Positions 1-7,561 are shown, numbered from the stretch's first letter. The stretch is DNA of 21,975 bases from Cyclobacteriaceae bacterium (GCA_025455445.1 JALOMN010000001.1:1-21975), one strand, 5' to 3'. The notes: generated from the sequence alone by a model not told the origin. Made by a program: numbers and translations.

Positions 1-640
1 CAAACTCTTGCGCCCTCGATTCAAGCATTTTCATGAATGATGGATTGGATATGAAGGTCTCCGGCTCCGCGCTGGAAGGATCGTAAAACTGGGTTTTAAA
101 TGCTCTTACTGCATTCATTTTCGTTTCCCAGAAATCAGAAATATCTACAATAAAATCGGGCTCAATAAACTGACTTTGAATAAAATGATATAATGTATCG
201 GGCCTCCATGGCTTTTGTTCACCTCCCTCATCCACTGTTTTCACTTTTGATAAGCCAGCCAGGAAGCAGGCAGTAAATGAAAGGGCTGCTCCTTTTGCAT
301 GATCGGGGTGGCGATCACACACTGCATTGGCCAGCACAATGTTGGGTTGATATTTTCTGATAATGCGTGCTACTTCTAATTGATGAGCCTCGTCATTCTG
401 ATAAAAACCATCTTTGAAATTAAGGTTTTCACGCACTGATAATCCTAGTATCTGCGAAGATGCTGCAGCCTCTGCATCGCGGGTTTTAACAGTGCCACGC
501 GTGCCCAGTTCACCCCGTGTAAAGTCCACCACGCCCACTTTATAACCGAGAGAAACATGTTTGGCAATGGTTCCACCCGCTCCTAATTCGGCATCGTCAG
601 GATGCGCGGCCAATACCAGAATATCTAATTTGATGGCCAT
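1..640 (-). CDS. bshB1: BshB1, N-acetyl-glucosaminyl-malate deacetylase of bacillithiol synthesis (3' end outside window)
   Basis: Zinc-dependent LmbE/PIG-L family deacetylase. By family knowledge it removes the acetyl group from GlcNAc-malate, the second step of bacillithiol synthesis, in the cytoplasm. The visible 213 residues begin MAIKLDILVLAAHPDDAELG. The AHPDD motif supplies zinc ligands His13 and Asp16, and the second metal motif RHPDHAKG ends in His114 (positions 110-117). TRGELGTRGT at 41-50 is typical of the BshB1 branch. Family members are about 240 residues, so roughly 25 C-terminal residues lie beyond the window edge. The start is ATG at 640-638, only two bases after the trxB stop codon, which argues for translational coupling. 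The product is probably co-expressed with thioredoxin reductase as a thiol-redox pair. The alternative is another LmbE-type deacetylase, but the similarity to BshB1 looks close. Confidence 0.9.
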   Translation of the reverse strand, partial: MAIKLDILVLAAHPDDAELGAGGTIAKHVSLGYKVGVVDFTRGELGTRGTVKTRDAEAAASSQILGLSVRENLNFKDGFYQNDEAHQLEVARIIRKYQPNIVLANAVCDRHPDHAKGAALSFTACFLAGLSKVKTVDEGGEQKPWRPDTLYHFIQSQFIEPDFIVDISDFWETKMNAVRAFKTQFYDPSSAEPETFISNPSFMKMLESRAQEF

Positions 641-642
641 TG

Positions 643-1593
643 TTAATGAACGGTTTCCATCTCTTTGGCAGCGAGAAACTTCTCAGCGTCTAATGCACCC
701 ATGCAACCACTGCCAGCTGCGGTTATGGCTTGCCGATATACACGGTCAGCCACATCGCCTACAGCAAACACTCCTTCAATGTTCGTCTTGGTAGAGCCTG
801 GTTGCACTTTCAAATATCCGGCTTCATCCATATCCAGTTGTCCTTTGAATATATCTGTATTGGGCTTGTGGCCAATAGCCAGGAAGAAACCCTGAACGCT
901 GATGACCTTCATCTCACCTGTCTTATTATTTTTTACCCTTACAGCGTTTACACCATTGTCGTCACCTAAGATCTCATCAGTTTCCGTATTCCAATGAATT
1001 TCAATATTGGGAGTATTTAAAACACGTTGCTGCATGATTTTAGAAGCCCGCATTTCTTCTCTGCGCACAATTAAATGCACTTTTGTACAGAGTTTAGAAA
1101 GATAGGTTGCTTCTTCTGCAGCAGAGTCTCCGGCTCCCACTACGGCCACTTCTTTGCCTCTATAAAAATAGCCATCACACACCGCACATGCTGAAACACC
1201 GCGGTTTGCATAAGTTTCCTCTGATGGAATGCCTAGATATTTTGCTGATGCCCCGGTGGCTATGATGATAGATTCAGCCTGAATGGTATCGTTTTCATCC
1301 ACTACCACTTTAAATGGATACGTGGAAAAATCCACAGAAGTAACTAATCCAAAATTTACTTTTGTACCAAAGCGCTCCGCTTGCTTTTGTAAATCCATCA
1401 TCATCTGAGGACCGTTGATACCTTCCGGATAGCCGGGAAAATTTTCCACATCGTTGGTGGTAGTTAATTGTCCACCAGGTTGACCACCGGTATATAACAC
1501 AGGAGTAAGACCTGCACGTGCAGCATAAATGGCGGCAGTATATCCTGCCGGACCTGAACCGATAATCAGAACTTTTTGAGTTGAATTTTCCAT
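643..1593 (-). CDS. trxB: Thioredoxin-disulfide reductase
   Basis: A 316-residue FAD- and NADPH-dependent flavoenzyme that reduces oxidised thioredoxin in the cytoplasm; this is the usual length for bacterial low-molecular-weight TrxB. The N-terminal FAD-binding Rossmann motif GSGPAG is at residues 12-17. The redox-active pair CAVC is at 136-139, followed by DG. The NADPH-binding motif GAGDSA is at 153-158, with the phosphate-binding VRREEMRA at 176-183. A second FAD motif, GVFAVGDV, lies near the C terminus. The ATG at 1593 fits the alignment of the first beta strand. It lies downstream of rpoD, but a strong hairpin terminator separates the two, so its expression is either attenuated read-through or starts from a promoter I cannot identify. 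It is followed after two bases by bshB1. Confidence 0.97.
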   Translation of the reverse strand: MENSTQKVLIIGSGPAGYTAAIYAARAGLTPVLYTGGQPGGQLTTTNDVENFPGYPEGINGPQMMMDLQKQAERFGTKVNFGLVTSVDFSTYPFKVVVDENDTIQAESIIIATGASAKYLGIPSEETYANRGVSACAVCDGYFYRGKEVAVVGAGDSAAEEATYLSKLCTKVHLIVRREEMRASKIMQQRVLNTPNIEIHWNTETDEILGDDNGVNAVRVKNNKTGEMKVISVQGFFLAIGHKPNTDIFKGQLDMDEAGYLKVQPGSTKTNIEGVFAVGDVADRVYRQAITAAGSGCMGALDAEKFLAAKEMETVH

Positions 1594-1610
1594 AACCTAA
1601 ATCGTTTAAT

Positions 1611-1637
1611 AAAAAGGGTCTCATTATCTGAGACCCT
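1611..1637 (-). terminator. Intrinsic terminator downstream of rpoD
   Basis: A perfect 9-bp inverted repeat has arms AGGGTCTCA (1615-1623) and TGAGACCCT (1629-1637) around a 5-base loop. Read on the minus strand the stem is followed directly by TTTTTATT, the classical terminator form. It sits 28 bases after the rpoD stop codon, and its U-tract ends 17 bases before the trxB start. It may therefore also lower transcription into trxB-bshB1. Confidence 0.85.
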
Positions 1638-1665
1638 GTATAGTTTTCTAATTTAACACCATGAA

Positions 1666-2529
1666 TTATCCCAGATATGGCTTCAAAGCTTTGCTTCTGG
1701 ATGTGTGTCGTAATCGTCTGATAGCCTTTTCTTTAATCTGACGAACACGCTCGCGTGTAAGATTGAATTTTTCACCAATTTCTTCCAGGGTCATGGCATG
1801 TTCACCATTCAACCCGAAGTATAAAGTAATCACGTCAGACTCACGTTGGGTGAGTGTAGACAAAGCGCGTTGCACTTCTCTGCGGAGTGAGTCAGTCATC
1901 AAACCAGAGTCTGGTGTTTCCTCACTATCGTTTTCTAATACATCGAGCAAACTGTTTTCTTCACCTTGCACAAAGGGAGCGTCCATCGAAACATGGCGAC
2001 CTGAAATTTTCATGGTATCCACTACTTCGGCAGTAGTCACTTCCAGTACTTCGGCTAATTCTTCCGGAGAAGGTTCGCGCTCATATTTTTGCTCCAGTTC
2101 AGAGAATGTTTTTGAAATTTTATTCAGAGAACCAACCCGGTTCAGCGGCAAGCGTACGATACGAGATTGCTCAGCCAGCGCTTGCAGAATAGACTGACGA
2201 ATCCACCATACGGCATAAGAGATAAACTTGAATCCGCGAGTTTCATCAAAACGTTGTGCAGCCTTAATCAAACCAAGGTTACCTTCATTAATCAAATCGC
2301 CCAACGACAAGCCCTGATTCTGATATTGTTTTGCTACAGACACCACGAAGCGCAGGTTAGCTTTGGTAAGCTTTTCTAATGCGATCTGGTCACCTTCTTT
2401 AATTCGCTTCGCGAGTTCTACTTCTTCATCCGGAGTAAGCAAATCCACCTTACCAATTTCCTGAAGATACTTATCCAGCGATTGGCTCTCGCGGTTGGTA
2501 ATTTGCTTGCTAATCTTTAATTGTCTCAT
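1666..2529 (-). CDS. rpoD: Primary (RpoD/SigA-type) RNA polymerase sigma factor
   Basis: The 287-residue housekeeping sigma-70 factor of Bacteroidota directs RNA polymerase to the -33/-7 promoters of this phylum. It begins [14 protein letters not shown], a start I recognise as typical of Bacteroidota RpoD, and it lacks region 1.1. Region 1.2 covers about residues 16-45. Region 2 covers about 52-122, including the DNA-melting and -10 recognition segment [15 protein letters not shown] (98-112). Region 3 spans about 130-205. Region 4 ends with the helix-turn-helix [20 protein letters not shown] (247-266). It follows pnp after 72 bases with no terminator between them, so it may be read through from rpsO-pnp as well as from a weak local promoter. 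A strong terminator follows the gene. Confidence 0.97.
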   Translation of the reverse strand: MRQLKISKQITNRESQSLDKYLQEIGKVDLLTPDEEVELAKRIKEGDQIALEKLTKANLRFVVSVAKQYQNQGLSLGDLINEGNLGLIKAAQRFDETRGFKFISYAVWWIRQSILQALAEQSRIVRLPLNRVGSLNKISKTFSELEQKYEREPSPEELAEVLEVTTAEVVDTMKISGRHVSMDAPFVQGEENSLLDVLENDSEETPDSGLMTDSLRREVQRALSTLTQRESDVITLYFGLNGEHAMTLEEIGEKFNLTRERVRQIKEKAIRRLRHTSRSKALKPYLG

Positions 2530-2568
2530 TGAACTTAAAAGTGGTTAAAATGCTAACACGTAAAGTTT

Positions 2569-2598
2569 TAAAATTAGTTCCAAAAACCAGAAATCAAA
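2569..2598 (-). promoter_or_regulatory. Possible Bacteroidota-type promoter for rpoD
   Basis: Read on the minus strand there is TTTG (2598-2595), an 18-base spacer, and TAATTTTA (2576-2569), which is one mismatch from the -7 consensus TAnnTTTG. It lies in the intergenic gap 40-70 bases before the rpoD ATG. AT-rich DNA gives such matches by chance, so support is weak. Confidence 0.3.
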
Positions 2599-2601
2599 GA
2601 A

Positions 2602-4749
2602 TTAAACTGCAGGAGTTTCTTCTTTTCTTGGAGGTTTAGGTAATAACACTTTACGAGAGAGACGAAACTTACCGGTTTTTTTGTCTACTTCCACCAGTTT
2701 TACTTTTATTTCTTCACCTACTTCCAATACTCCTTCCATGGTTTCAAGTCTTTCCCATTTGATTTCGGAAATATGCAAAAGGCCATCTTTGCCAGGCATA
2801 AATTCAACAAACGCTCCAAAAGGCATAATGGATTTTACCTTACCGTCATACACCTCGCCTACTTCAGGCACGGCAACTATGGCTTTCACGCGTCTTACTG
2901 CGGCATCCATAACTTCCTGATTATTAGCGAAGATATTCACTATACCTTTATTGCCTACTTCTTCAATCACTACGGTAGCACCCGTAACTTTTTGTATCTC
3001 CTGAACTACTTTTCCACCAGGTCCGATTACCGCACCAATCAGTTCTTTTTCGATGGTGATGGTTACCGCGCGAGGTGCGTGTGGTTTCAAATCCGGATTC
3101 GGTGAAGAAATCGTTTTCTTCATCTCATTCATGATGTGCAAACGACCATGTTTTGCCTGATCCAATGCTTGTTTTAAAACATCGTAGGTAAGTCCGTCCA
3201 CTTTCAAATCCATCTGGCAGGCAGTGATACCAGCCTCGGTGCCAGTTACTTTAAAGTCCATGTCACCTAAATGATCTTCATCTCCCAGAATATCAGAAAG
3301 AATTGCATATTTCTTGGTGGCGCTATCTGAAATCATTCCCATTGCGATACCAGAAACAGGAGCCTTTATCTTCACACCCGCATCCATTAATGCCAGCGAA
3401 CCAGCACACACAGTTGCCATAGAAGATGAACCATTTGATTCTAAAATATCAGATACCAAACGAATGGTATAAGGACTTTCAGCTAGGTTTGGTAATACAG
3501 GCTTTAATGCTCTCATAGCCAGGTTACCATGACCAACCTCTCTTCTACCCGGACCGCGATTAGGCTTTACTTCGCCTGTAGAAAATCCAGGGAAATTATA
3601 GTGTAATATGAACTTGTTGCTGCCATCAAACATAGCACCATCAATCATTTGTTCATCCAATTTGGTTCCTAATGTTACCGTGCTCAACGATTGTGTTTCG
3701 CCACGGGTAAAAATTGCAGAACCATGTGCAGAAGGTAAATAATCTACTTCAGACCAGATAGGACGAATTTCAGTTGTTTTGCGACCATCCAGACGCGCGC
3801 CTTCATTAAGCACTAAATCACGACATGCTTTTTTCTGAATGTCTTTATAGTACTTTTTAACAAGGTCTTTATTCACTGTGGAGTCTTCTGGTAAAGAGGC
3901 GAGATATTCCTCCACTATTTTACCAAATAACTCTGAACGGGTATGCTTATTGGGTATTTGCTGACGAGCTACATCATATACTTTTTGATACAGTAAAGAG
4001 TGTAATTCAGCCTTGAATGCTTCATCCTTCACTTCATGATCATAGGTACGCTTGGCGGTTTTGCCGGCAGCCTGTGATAATTCAATTTGAACCTGGCATT
4101 GAGTTTTGATGGCTTCATGCGCAAGCTTCAAAGCCTCCAACATATCTTCTTCGCTTATTTCTTTTGCTTCGCCTTCCACCATCAAAATATTATCAATCGA
4201 AGCGGCTACAATAAAATCTAAATCTGACTTCTCTTTTTGCTCGAAGGTAGGGTTGATAATGAACTTACCATCAACACGTACTACACGCACTTCTGATATA
4301 GGTCCCTGGAAAGGAATATCGGAAACAGACAATGCTGCAGATGCAGCAAATGCAGCTAACGAATCAGGCAAGGCATTTAAATCACCTGATATCAATTGAA
4401 TGCTTACCTGTGTTTCTGCATGGTAATCATCTGGGAAAAGAGGGCGAATTGCGCGGTCTACAAGACGGCTTATAAGAATCTCATAATCAGAAAGTTTACC
4501 TTCTCTCTTTAAAAACCCACCAGGGATTTTACCCGTAGATGCGAATTTTTCCTGGTAATCGACTGATAAGGGAAGGAAATCTGCTCCTTCAACTCCTTTT
4601 TGGCTTGATACAACCGTAGCGAGCAACATGGTGTTACCCATTCTCAATACAATCGACCCGTCAGCCTGGCGGGCAAGTTTTCCTGTTTCAATAGTAATCT
4701 GGCGTCCATCCGGGAGCGCACAGGATTTTGTAATAATCGTTGGCTTCAT
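2602..4749 (-). CDS. pnp: Polyribonucleotide nucleotidyltransferase (PNPase)
   Basis: A 715-residue, full-length phosphate-dependent 3'-5' exoribonuclease that degrades and processes RNA in the cytoplasm as a trimer. The first RNase PH domain is at about residues 10-140, the helical linker domain at about 235-310, and the second, catalytic RNase PH domain at about 320-545. In the second domain [20 protein letters not shown] (386-405) and [12 protein letters not shown] (489-500) carry the metal-binding aspartates D490 and D496. A KH domain contains [10 protein letters not shown] (571-580), and an S1 RNA-binding domain covers about 630-700 ([14 protein letters not shown]). It lies directly downstream of rpsO, an order conserved in many bacteria. 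A 9-bp hairpin lies just upstream of its start. Nothing looks truncated. Confidence 0.98.
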   Translation of the reverse strand: MKPTIITKSCALPDGRQITIETGKLARQADGSIVLRMGNTMLLATVVSSQKGVEGADFLPLSVDYQEKFASTGKIPGGFLKREGKLSDYEILISRLVDRAIRPLFPDDYHAETQVSIQLISGDLNALPDSLAAFAASAALSVSDIPFQGPISEVRVVRVDGKFIINPTFEQKEKSDLDFIVAASIDNILMVEGEAKEISEEDMLEALKLAHEAIKTQCQVQIELSQAAGKTAKRTYDHEVKDEAFKAELHSLLYQKVYDVARQQIPNKHTRSELFGKIVEEYLASLPEDSTVNKDLVKKYYKDIQKKACRDLVLNEGARLDGRKTTEIRPIWSEVDYLPSAHGSAIFTRGETQSLSTVTLGTKLDEQMIDGAMFDGSNKFILHYNFPGFSTGEVKPNRGPGRREVGHGNLAMRALKPVLPNLAESPYTIRLVSDILESNGSSSMATVCAGSLALMDAGVKIKAPVSGIAMGMISDSATKKYAILSDILGDEDHLGDMDFKVTGTEAGITACQMDLKVDGLTYDVLKQALDQAKHGRLHIMNEMKKTISSPNPDLKPHAPRAVTITIEKELIGAVIGPGGKVVQEIQKVTGATVVIEEVGNKGIVNIFANNQEVMDAAVRRVKAIVAVPEVGEVYDGKVKSIMPFGAFVEFMPGKDGLLHISEIKWERLETMEGVLEVGEEIKVKLVEVDKKTGKFRLSRKVLLPKPPRKEETPAV

Positions 4750-4763
4750 ATAAGTGTATTAGA

Positions 4764-4793
4764 TTGAATGGCCTACAATTCACAGCCATTCAA
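4764..4793 (-). promoter_or_regulatory. Inverted repeat in the pnp leader
   Basis: A perfect 9-bp inverted repeat, TTGAATGGC (4764-4772) and GCCATTCAA (4785-4793), surrounds a 12-base loop. It lies 15 bases upstream of the pnp ATG and is not followed by a T-tract on either strand, so it is not a standard terminator. A leader hairpin that affects pnp mRNA stability would fit, because E. coli pnp is autoregulated through RNase III cleavage of its leader. That role is inference here. Confidence 0.4.
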
Positions 4794-4803
4794 AGGTGAT
4801 TTA

Positions 4804-4837
4804 TAAAAATGATAGGGAACCTGAGCGGTTCCCTATC
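4804..4837 (-). terminator. Intrinsic terminator downstream of rpsO
   Basis: A perfect 11-bp inverted repeat has arms GATAGGGAACC (4811-4821) and GGTTCCCTATC (4827-4837) around a 5-base loop. On the minus strand it is followed by ATTTTTATAA. It begins 11 bases after the rpsO stop codon. pnp starts only 55 bases further on, so pnp must be read through it or use its own promoter. Confidence 0.85.
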
Positions 4838-4848
4838 TTAAAGTAAGC

Positions 4849-5124
4849 TTATTTTCTTAGTTGCAGGTCTGAAATTACTGCTCTGTATCTTTCGATGTTA
4901 GTTCTTTGGAGGTAGTTGAGCAACTTCTTGCGTTGACCAACCAGCTTTAAAAGCCCTTGTTGGGTGGAGAAATCTTTTCTTTTGTCCTTTAGGTGACTAG
5001 TCAAATGATTGATACGGTGCGTAAACAACGCAATTTGAGACTCTGGAGACCCTGTGTCTGTCTTTTTCTTAGCAAAACCATGATTGCTAAACAATTCCTG
5101 TTTCTTTTCTGAATTGAGGTACAT
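4849..5124 (-). CDS. rpsO: 30S ribosomal protein uS15
   Basis: A 91-residue protein of normal family length, mostly helical. It binds the central domain of 16S rRNA early in small-subunit assembly. The family block [20 protein letters not shown] (23-42), the following [29 protein letters not shown] and the C-terminal [13 protein letters not shown] are all recognisable. The gene has its own well-formed Bacteroidota-type promoter and its own terminator, and pnp follows downstream. Confidence 0.98.
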   Translation of the reverse strand: MYLNSEKKQELFSNHGFAKKKTDTGSPESQIALFTHRINHLTSHLKDKRKDFSTQQGLLKLVGQRKKLLNYLQRTNIERYRAVISDLQLRK

Positions 5125-5160
5125 CGCTTATAATTTTAACTTATTTCTATTTTTAACGCG

Positions 5161-5192
5161 CAAAAATAGAGTTATCGCCTATAAAAACCAAA
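5161..5192 (-). promoter_or_regulatory. Bacteroidota-type promoter for rpsO
   Basis: On the minus strand there is TTTG (5192-5189), a 20-base spacer, and TATTTTTG (5168-5161), an exact match to the -7 consensus TAnnTTTG. The element lies 37 bases upstream of the rpsO ATG in the gap after the permease gene. Position, spacing and match all agree with the known promoter form of the phylum. Confidence 0.65.
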
Positions 5193-5209
5193 ATATAAAA
5201 GAAGTTACT

Positions 5210-6781
5210 TTAAGAGTCTTTACCCAATCTCTTCTTTAGTTTATCCCACATTACATGGTAAAAATCAGAATCGAATAAACGGGCATCTTCCCGGGCTTGC
5301 CTTAGGAATATGAATCCTATGGAAAATAATATAATGTTGGCCAGCCACATGCCCAACGGTACGGAAACCACACCTTGTTTGGCCCATTTCTCTCCCATCA
5401 AGGTAAGTACATAGAAGATAATGAAAAACAGGATTGACATTAACACCGGCACGCCTAAACCACCCTTCTTAATAATTGAGCCGAGCGGAGCACCAATCAA
5501 AAACATGGCGATGCATGCAATAGCCTGTGCCATTATTTTATGCCACTGGACATCAAAGGAGATATATTCAGTATTATATGACTTAATCATCGCGTTATTG
5601 TTCATGATCTGACTTTTTACCGAGCGCGCCTGACTAAGTGCCCTGGTAATTTCACTTTTATCATAATTCATTTTAAATAGGCTATCAGAAATATGGGCTG
5701 TTTTTTCGTCAATCGTTAAGTTGCTAATTACCGGTGTCTGAACTTCTTCTATTACAGCGATATTGGTATTAGAAGCAGCGGTATTAGCAGCAGCAGCCTT
5801 AGCACGAGATATGGAATCGTTTCGTTGTTTCATTCTCTTAATATCTTCTGGCCATGTTACTGAGTCTTCTTTATTATGATATTCCAAAACCTGTGGACTG
5901 GCTGCATATATTGCTACTTGCTGTCCTTTTATTTGATTGGATATAGAATCCATGTCCACACTCAGTTCTTTCATGTTTCGCATGATGCGATTGGTCTGAA
6001 ACCACTTTTTATCCGTGCGATTCAATCCGAATGAAGACAAATCAAATACAATTTGAGTTTTAGAAAATTGTGTTTTAGAATAGGTATCTTCCTCTTGCGC
6101 GGAGGAAACTGAAGTTCCGGATCTTGAACCTTCCGAATAATTGTAGCCCTGAAAAAGTTCTAACTTTAAATACTGATCGTTATTGAAGGTGTACATCCGT
6201 CCAGAGTCTGCCACCCAAACCTCTTTATTACCAGCTCTGCCGCGATGATCATATATAATTACACCTCTTAATAAGCCGTTATCCGGATCCTTTTCATTCA
6301 CCTTTATACTGATGTCTGGAATAGAATTATAAAATGCACCTTGCCGAATATCCAATGCCGGCTTCTTCTGCTTGATATCATATAATAAACTGTACGCCTC
6401 CAGGGCTGCCTTTGGCACAAGTTGATTACCCACAATAAATGCACCCCAGGTAATTAATAATACAAAGCCGAATATTGGTAAGAGACTTCGGACCAGGGAA
6501 ATACCCAGGCTCTTGATAGCGGTGAGTTCAAAATGTTCTCCCAGGTTTCCGAACGTGATGAGTGATGAAAGTAACACCGCTAAAGGCAAAGCCACCGGTG
6601 TATTGAATATGGCGAAATAAAACAGCAACTGGCCAATTACATCCCAGCCTAGATCTTTTCCGATGATATCATCAAAATATTTTAACATGTGGATATTCAA
6701 TAATATGAATACCACTACCAAAAAGGTTAGAATAAAGGGTCCTAAAAAGGAAGACAGAATTAGTTTGTCAATCTTTTTCAT
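5210..6781 (-). CDS. LptF/LptG-family (YjgP/YjgQ) permease
   Basis: A 523-residue inner-membrane protein of the YjgP/YjgQ family. By family knowledge these are the transmembrane subunits of the LptBFG ABC transporter, which extracts lipopolysaccharide from the inner membrane. Three N-terminal membrane segments are visible at about residues 11-30, 48-76 and 95-120, and three C-terminal ones at about 418-437, 445-463 and 472-493. Between them is a long periplasmic region that would form the jellyroll domain. It includes an insertion rich in Ala and charged residues near 315-350, which makes the protein longer than the roughly 360-residue E. coli homologues. Longer members are common in Bacteroidota. 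I cannot tell LptF from LptG. A divergent tRNA/nuclease island lies upstream. Confidence 0.85.
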   Translation of the reverse strand: MKKIDKLILSSFLGPFILTFLVVVFILLNIHMLKYFDDIIGKDLGWDVIGQLLFYFAIFNTPVALPLAVLLSSLITFGNLGEHFELTAIKSLGISLVRSLLPIFGFVLLITWGAFIVGNQLVPKAALEAYSLLYDIKQKKPALDIRQGAFYNSIPDISIKVNEKDPDNGLLRGVIIYDHRGRAGNKEVWVADSGRMYTFNNDQYLKLELFQGYNYSEGSRSGTSVSSAQEEDTYSKTQFSKTQIVFDLSSFGLNRTDKKWFQTNRIMRNMKELSVDMDSISNQIKGQQVAIYAASPQVLEYHNKEDSVTWPEDIKRMKQRNDSISRAKAAAANTAASNTNIAVIEEVQTPVISNLTIDEKTAHISDSLFKMNYDKSEITRALSQARSVKSQIMNNNAMIKSYNTEYISFDVQWHKIMAQAIACIAMFLIGAPLGSIIKKGGLGVPVLMSILFFIIFYVLTLMGEKWAKQGVVSVPLGMWLANIILFSIGFIFLRQAREDARLFDSDFYHVMWDKLKKRLGKDS

Positions 6782-6894
6782 AAAATCAGACTCAAAGATA
6801 AGTCAAAAACAAGGCCATTATTTTTTTAAATAATAATTACGTAGAGGATAATACGTGCTTTTGTAAATGATAAAAGTTTGTAAGTTTGCGCCTC

Positions 6895-6902
6895 CAAAAC
6901 TA
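6895..6902 (-). promoter_or_regulatory. Possible -7 element upstream of the LptF/G-like gene
   Basis: TAGTTTTG read on the minus strand fits the -7 consensus TAnnTTTG and lies 114 bases before the permease ATG. No good -33 element is visible at the expected distance, so this is only a candidate. Confidence 0.25.
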
Positions 6903-6960
6903 GAATTTCCTATTGAAAGAGTTGATAATAGGAAGAATAACAGGTGAGTCAGTACAGATA

Positions 6961-6989
6961 TACCAATTGCTAAAAGAAGAGAATTGGTA
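6961..6989. repeat. Short inverted repeat between the permease gene and the tRNA island
   Basis: A perfect 8-bp inverted repeat, TACCAATT (6961-6968) and AATTGGTA (6982-6989), surrounds 13 bases. No T-tract follows on either strand. It could be an operator or a structural element, and chance is also possible in this AT-rich stretch. Confidence 0.3.
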
Positions 6990-7013
6990 CAATTAGCCAA
7001 CGGGCGTGCGGGA

Positions 7014-7106
7014 TTCACAAATTTGAAATATTGAAATTAAATGGCGCGGTAGCTCAGGTGGTTAGAGCGTTGGATTCATATCCGCCAGCAGGCGGACGGG
7101 GGTTCA
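7014..7106 (+). pseudogene. Truncated tandem copy of the tRNA-Met gene with its leader
   Basis: Bases 7043-7080 are identical to 7133-7170, the 5' half of the intact tRNA-Met up to one base past the CAT anticodon. The leader 7014-7042 (TTCACAAATTTGAAATATTG...) also recurs before the intact gene at 7103-7132, with one indel and two substitutions. After the anticodon loop, the ten bases ACCCAAAGGT of the intact gene are replaced by the 16-base palindrome TCCGCCAGCAGGCGGA. The tRNA-like sequence then resumes with CGGGGGTTCA and breaks off into the next repeat unit. It lacks the 3' acceptor strand and cannot fold as a tRNA. Confidence 0.85.
7081..7096. repeat. Palindromic repeat TCCGCCAGCAGGCGGA
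   Basis: A 16-base palindrome with 6-bp arms TCCGCC / GGCGGA and loop AGCA. It replaces the 3' side of the anticodon arm in the truncated tRNA copy. The same core recurs at 7517-7532 with loop AGCT, and in degenerate form at 7495-7510 and 7541-7557. GC-rich against AT-rich surroundings, it resembles an interspersed REP-like element. Confidence 0.75.
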
Positions 7107-7132
7107 CAAAATTTGAAATATTGATATTAATT

Positions 7133-7206
7133 GGCGCGGTAGCTCAGGTGGTTAGAGCGTTGGATTCATAACCCAAAGGTCGGGGGTTCAACTCCCCCCC
7201 GCGCTA
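7133..7206 (+). tRNA. tRNA-Met (anticodon CAT)
   Basis: A complete 74-base cloverleaf. The acceptor stem GGCGCGG (7133-7139) pairs with CCGCGCT (7199-7205; first pair G-U), and the discriminator is A7206. The D arm is GCTC/GAGC. The anticodon arm is TTGGA/CCCAA around TTCATAA, with CAT at 7167-7169 and an A-C mismatch closing the loop. The variable loop is AGGTC. The T arm is GGGGG/CCCCC around TTCAACT. CCA is not encoded. CAT could also mean initiator tRNA or lysidine-modified tRNA-Ile2. The G-U first pair and the overall layout fit elongator tRNA-Met best. It is flanked by partial copies of itself. Confidence 0.9.
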
Positions 7207-7223
7207 CTCTTTTCAACTCAATC

Positions 7224-7475
7224 ATGTTTACTGTTTACGTCTTATTCAGCAAACAATCCGATAAAATCTATATCGGATATACATCCGACCTCGAAAGCAG
7301 ATTACTTTCACACAACCAGCTTGCTAAAAAGGGCTATACCATAAAATACAGGCCGTGGATATTGGTTCACTCAGAAGTATTTGACAACAAATCTAATGCA
7401 ATCAGGCGTGAGCGTGAATTAAAATCAGCTAGAGGTAGAATGTACATCCGGCAAAAGTTGCTTGATAAACTCTGA
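7224..7475 (+). CDS. Small GIY-YIG nuclease family protein (UPF0213/YhbQ-like)
   Basis: An 83-residue single-domain protein. The GIY-YIG signature appears as VYVLFSK (4-10) and YIGYT (16-20), 9 residues apart. The conserved arginine is R26 in LESRL, and the family glutamate lies in IRRERELK (60-67). By family knowledge such proteins are predicted metal-dependent DNA endonucleases; the cellular role of the short single-domain group is unclear. It starts 18 bases after the tRNA-Met end. Its first 26 codons, together with the tRNA 3' end, are duplicated 373 bases downstream as a broken copy. The physical link to tRNA fragments and palindromes suggests a small mobile or rearranging unit; this is inference. 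Confidence 0.85.
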   Translation: MFTVYVLFSKQSDKIYIGYTSDLESRLLSHNQLAKKGYTIKYRPWILVHSEVFDNKSNAIRRERELKSARGRMYIRQKLLDKL

Positions 7476-7487
7476 ACTGCCTTGGTA

Positions 7488-7561
7488 GGATTCATCCGCC
7501 AAGAGTCGGATTCATATCCGCCAGCTGGCGGACGGGGGTTTCCAGCCAGATGGCGGACAAG
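7488..7561. repeat. Cluster of tandem palindromic units with tRNA fragments
   Basis: Three palindrome-like units stand in a row: TCCGCCAAGAGTCGGA (7495-7510, degenerate), TCCGCCAGCTGGCGGA (7517-7532, perfect) and TCCAGCCAGATGGCGGA (7541-7557, imperfect). The first two are joined by TTCATA, which matches the tRNA anticodon loop, and the last two by CGGGGGTT, which matches the tRNA T-arm 5' strand. Bases 7508-7540 are the same as 7072-7104 apart from one base in the palindrome loop. The cluster runs directly into the tRNA 3' end at 7562. Confidence 0.75.

Noticed and set aside
1310..1624. Long open frames antisense to or in other frames of trxB, rpoD, pnp, pgi and the glucan genes
   Set aside because: They lie wholly inside well-identified genes, lack recognisable domains, and are expected from the codon pattern of the real genes.
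6961..6989. The 8-bp inverted repeat as a terminator for a gene on either strand
   Set aside because: There is no T-tract on either side and no gene ends there; it is listed only as an inverted repeat.
6818..7018. A 66-codon minus-strand frame with a hydrophobic stretch, upstream of the permease gene
   Set aside because: It begins with GTG inside the duplicated tRNA leader and runs across the likely permease promoter region. It matches no family I know and its composition fits AT-rich noncoding DNA.
7081..7557. A CRISPR array, suggested by repeated palindromes with short spacers
   Set aside because: Only four unequal units are present. The linkers are pieces of tRNA, spacing is irregular, and no cas gene is nearby.
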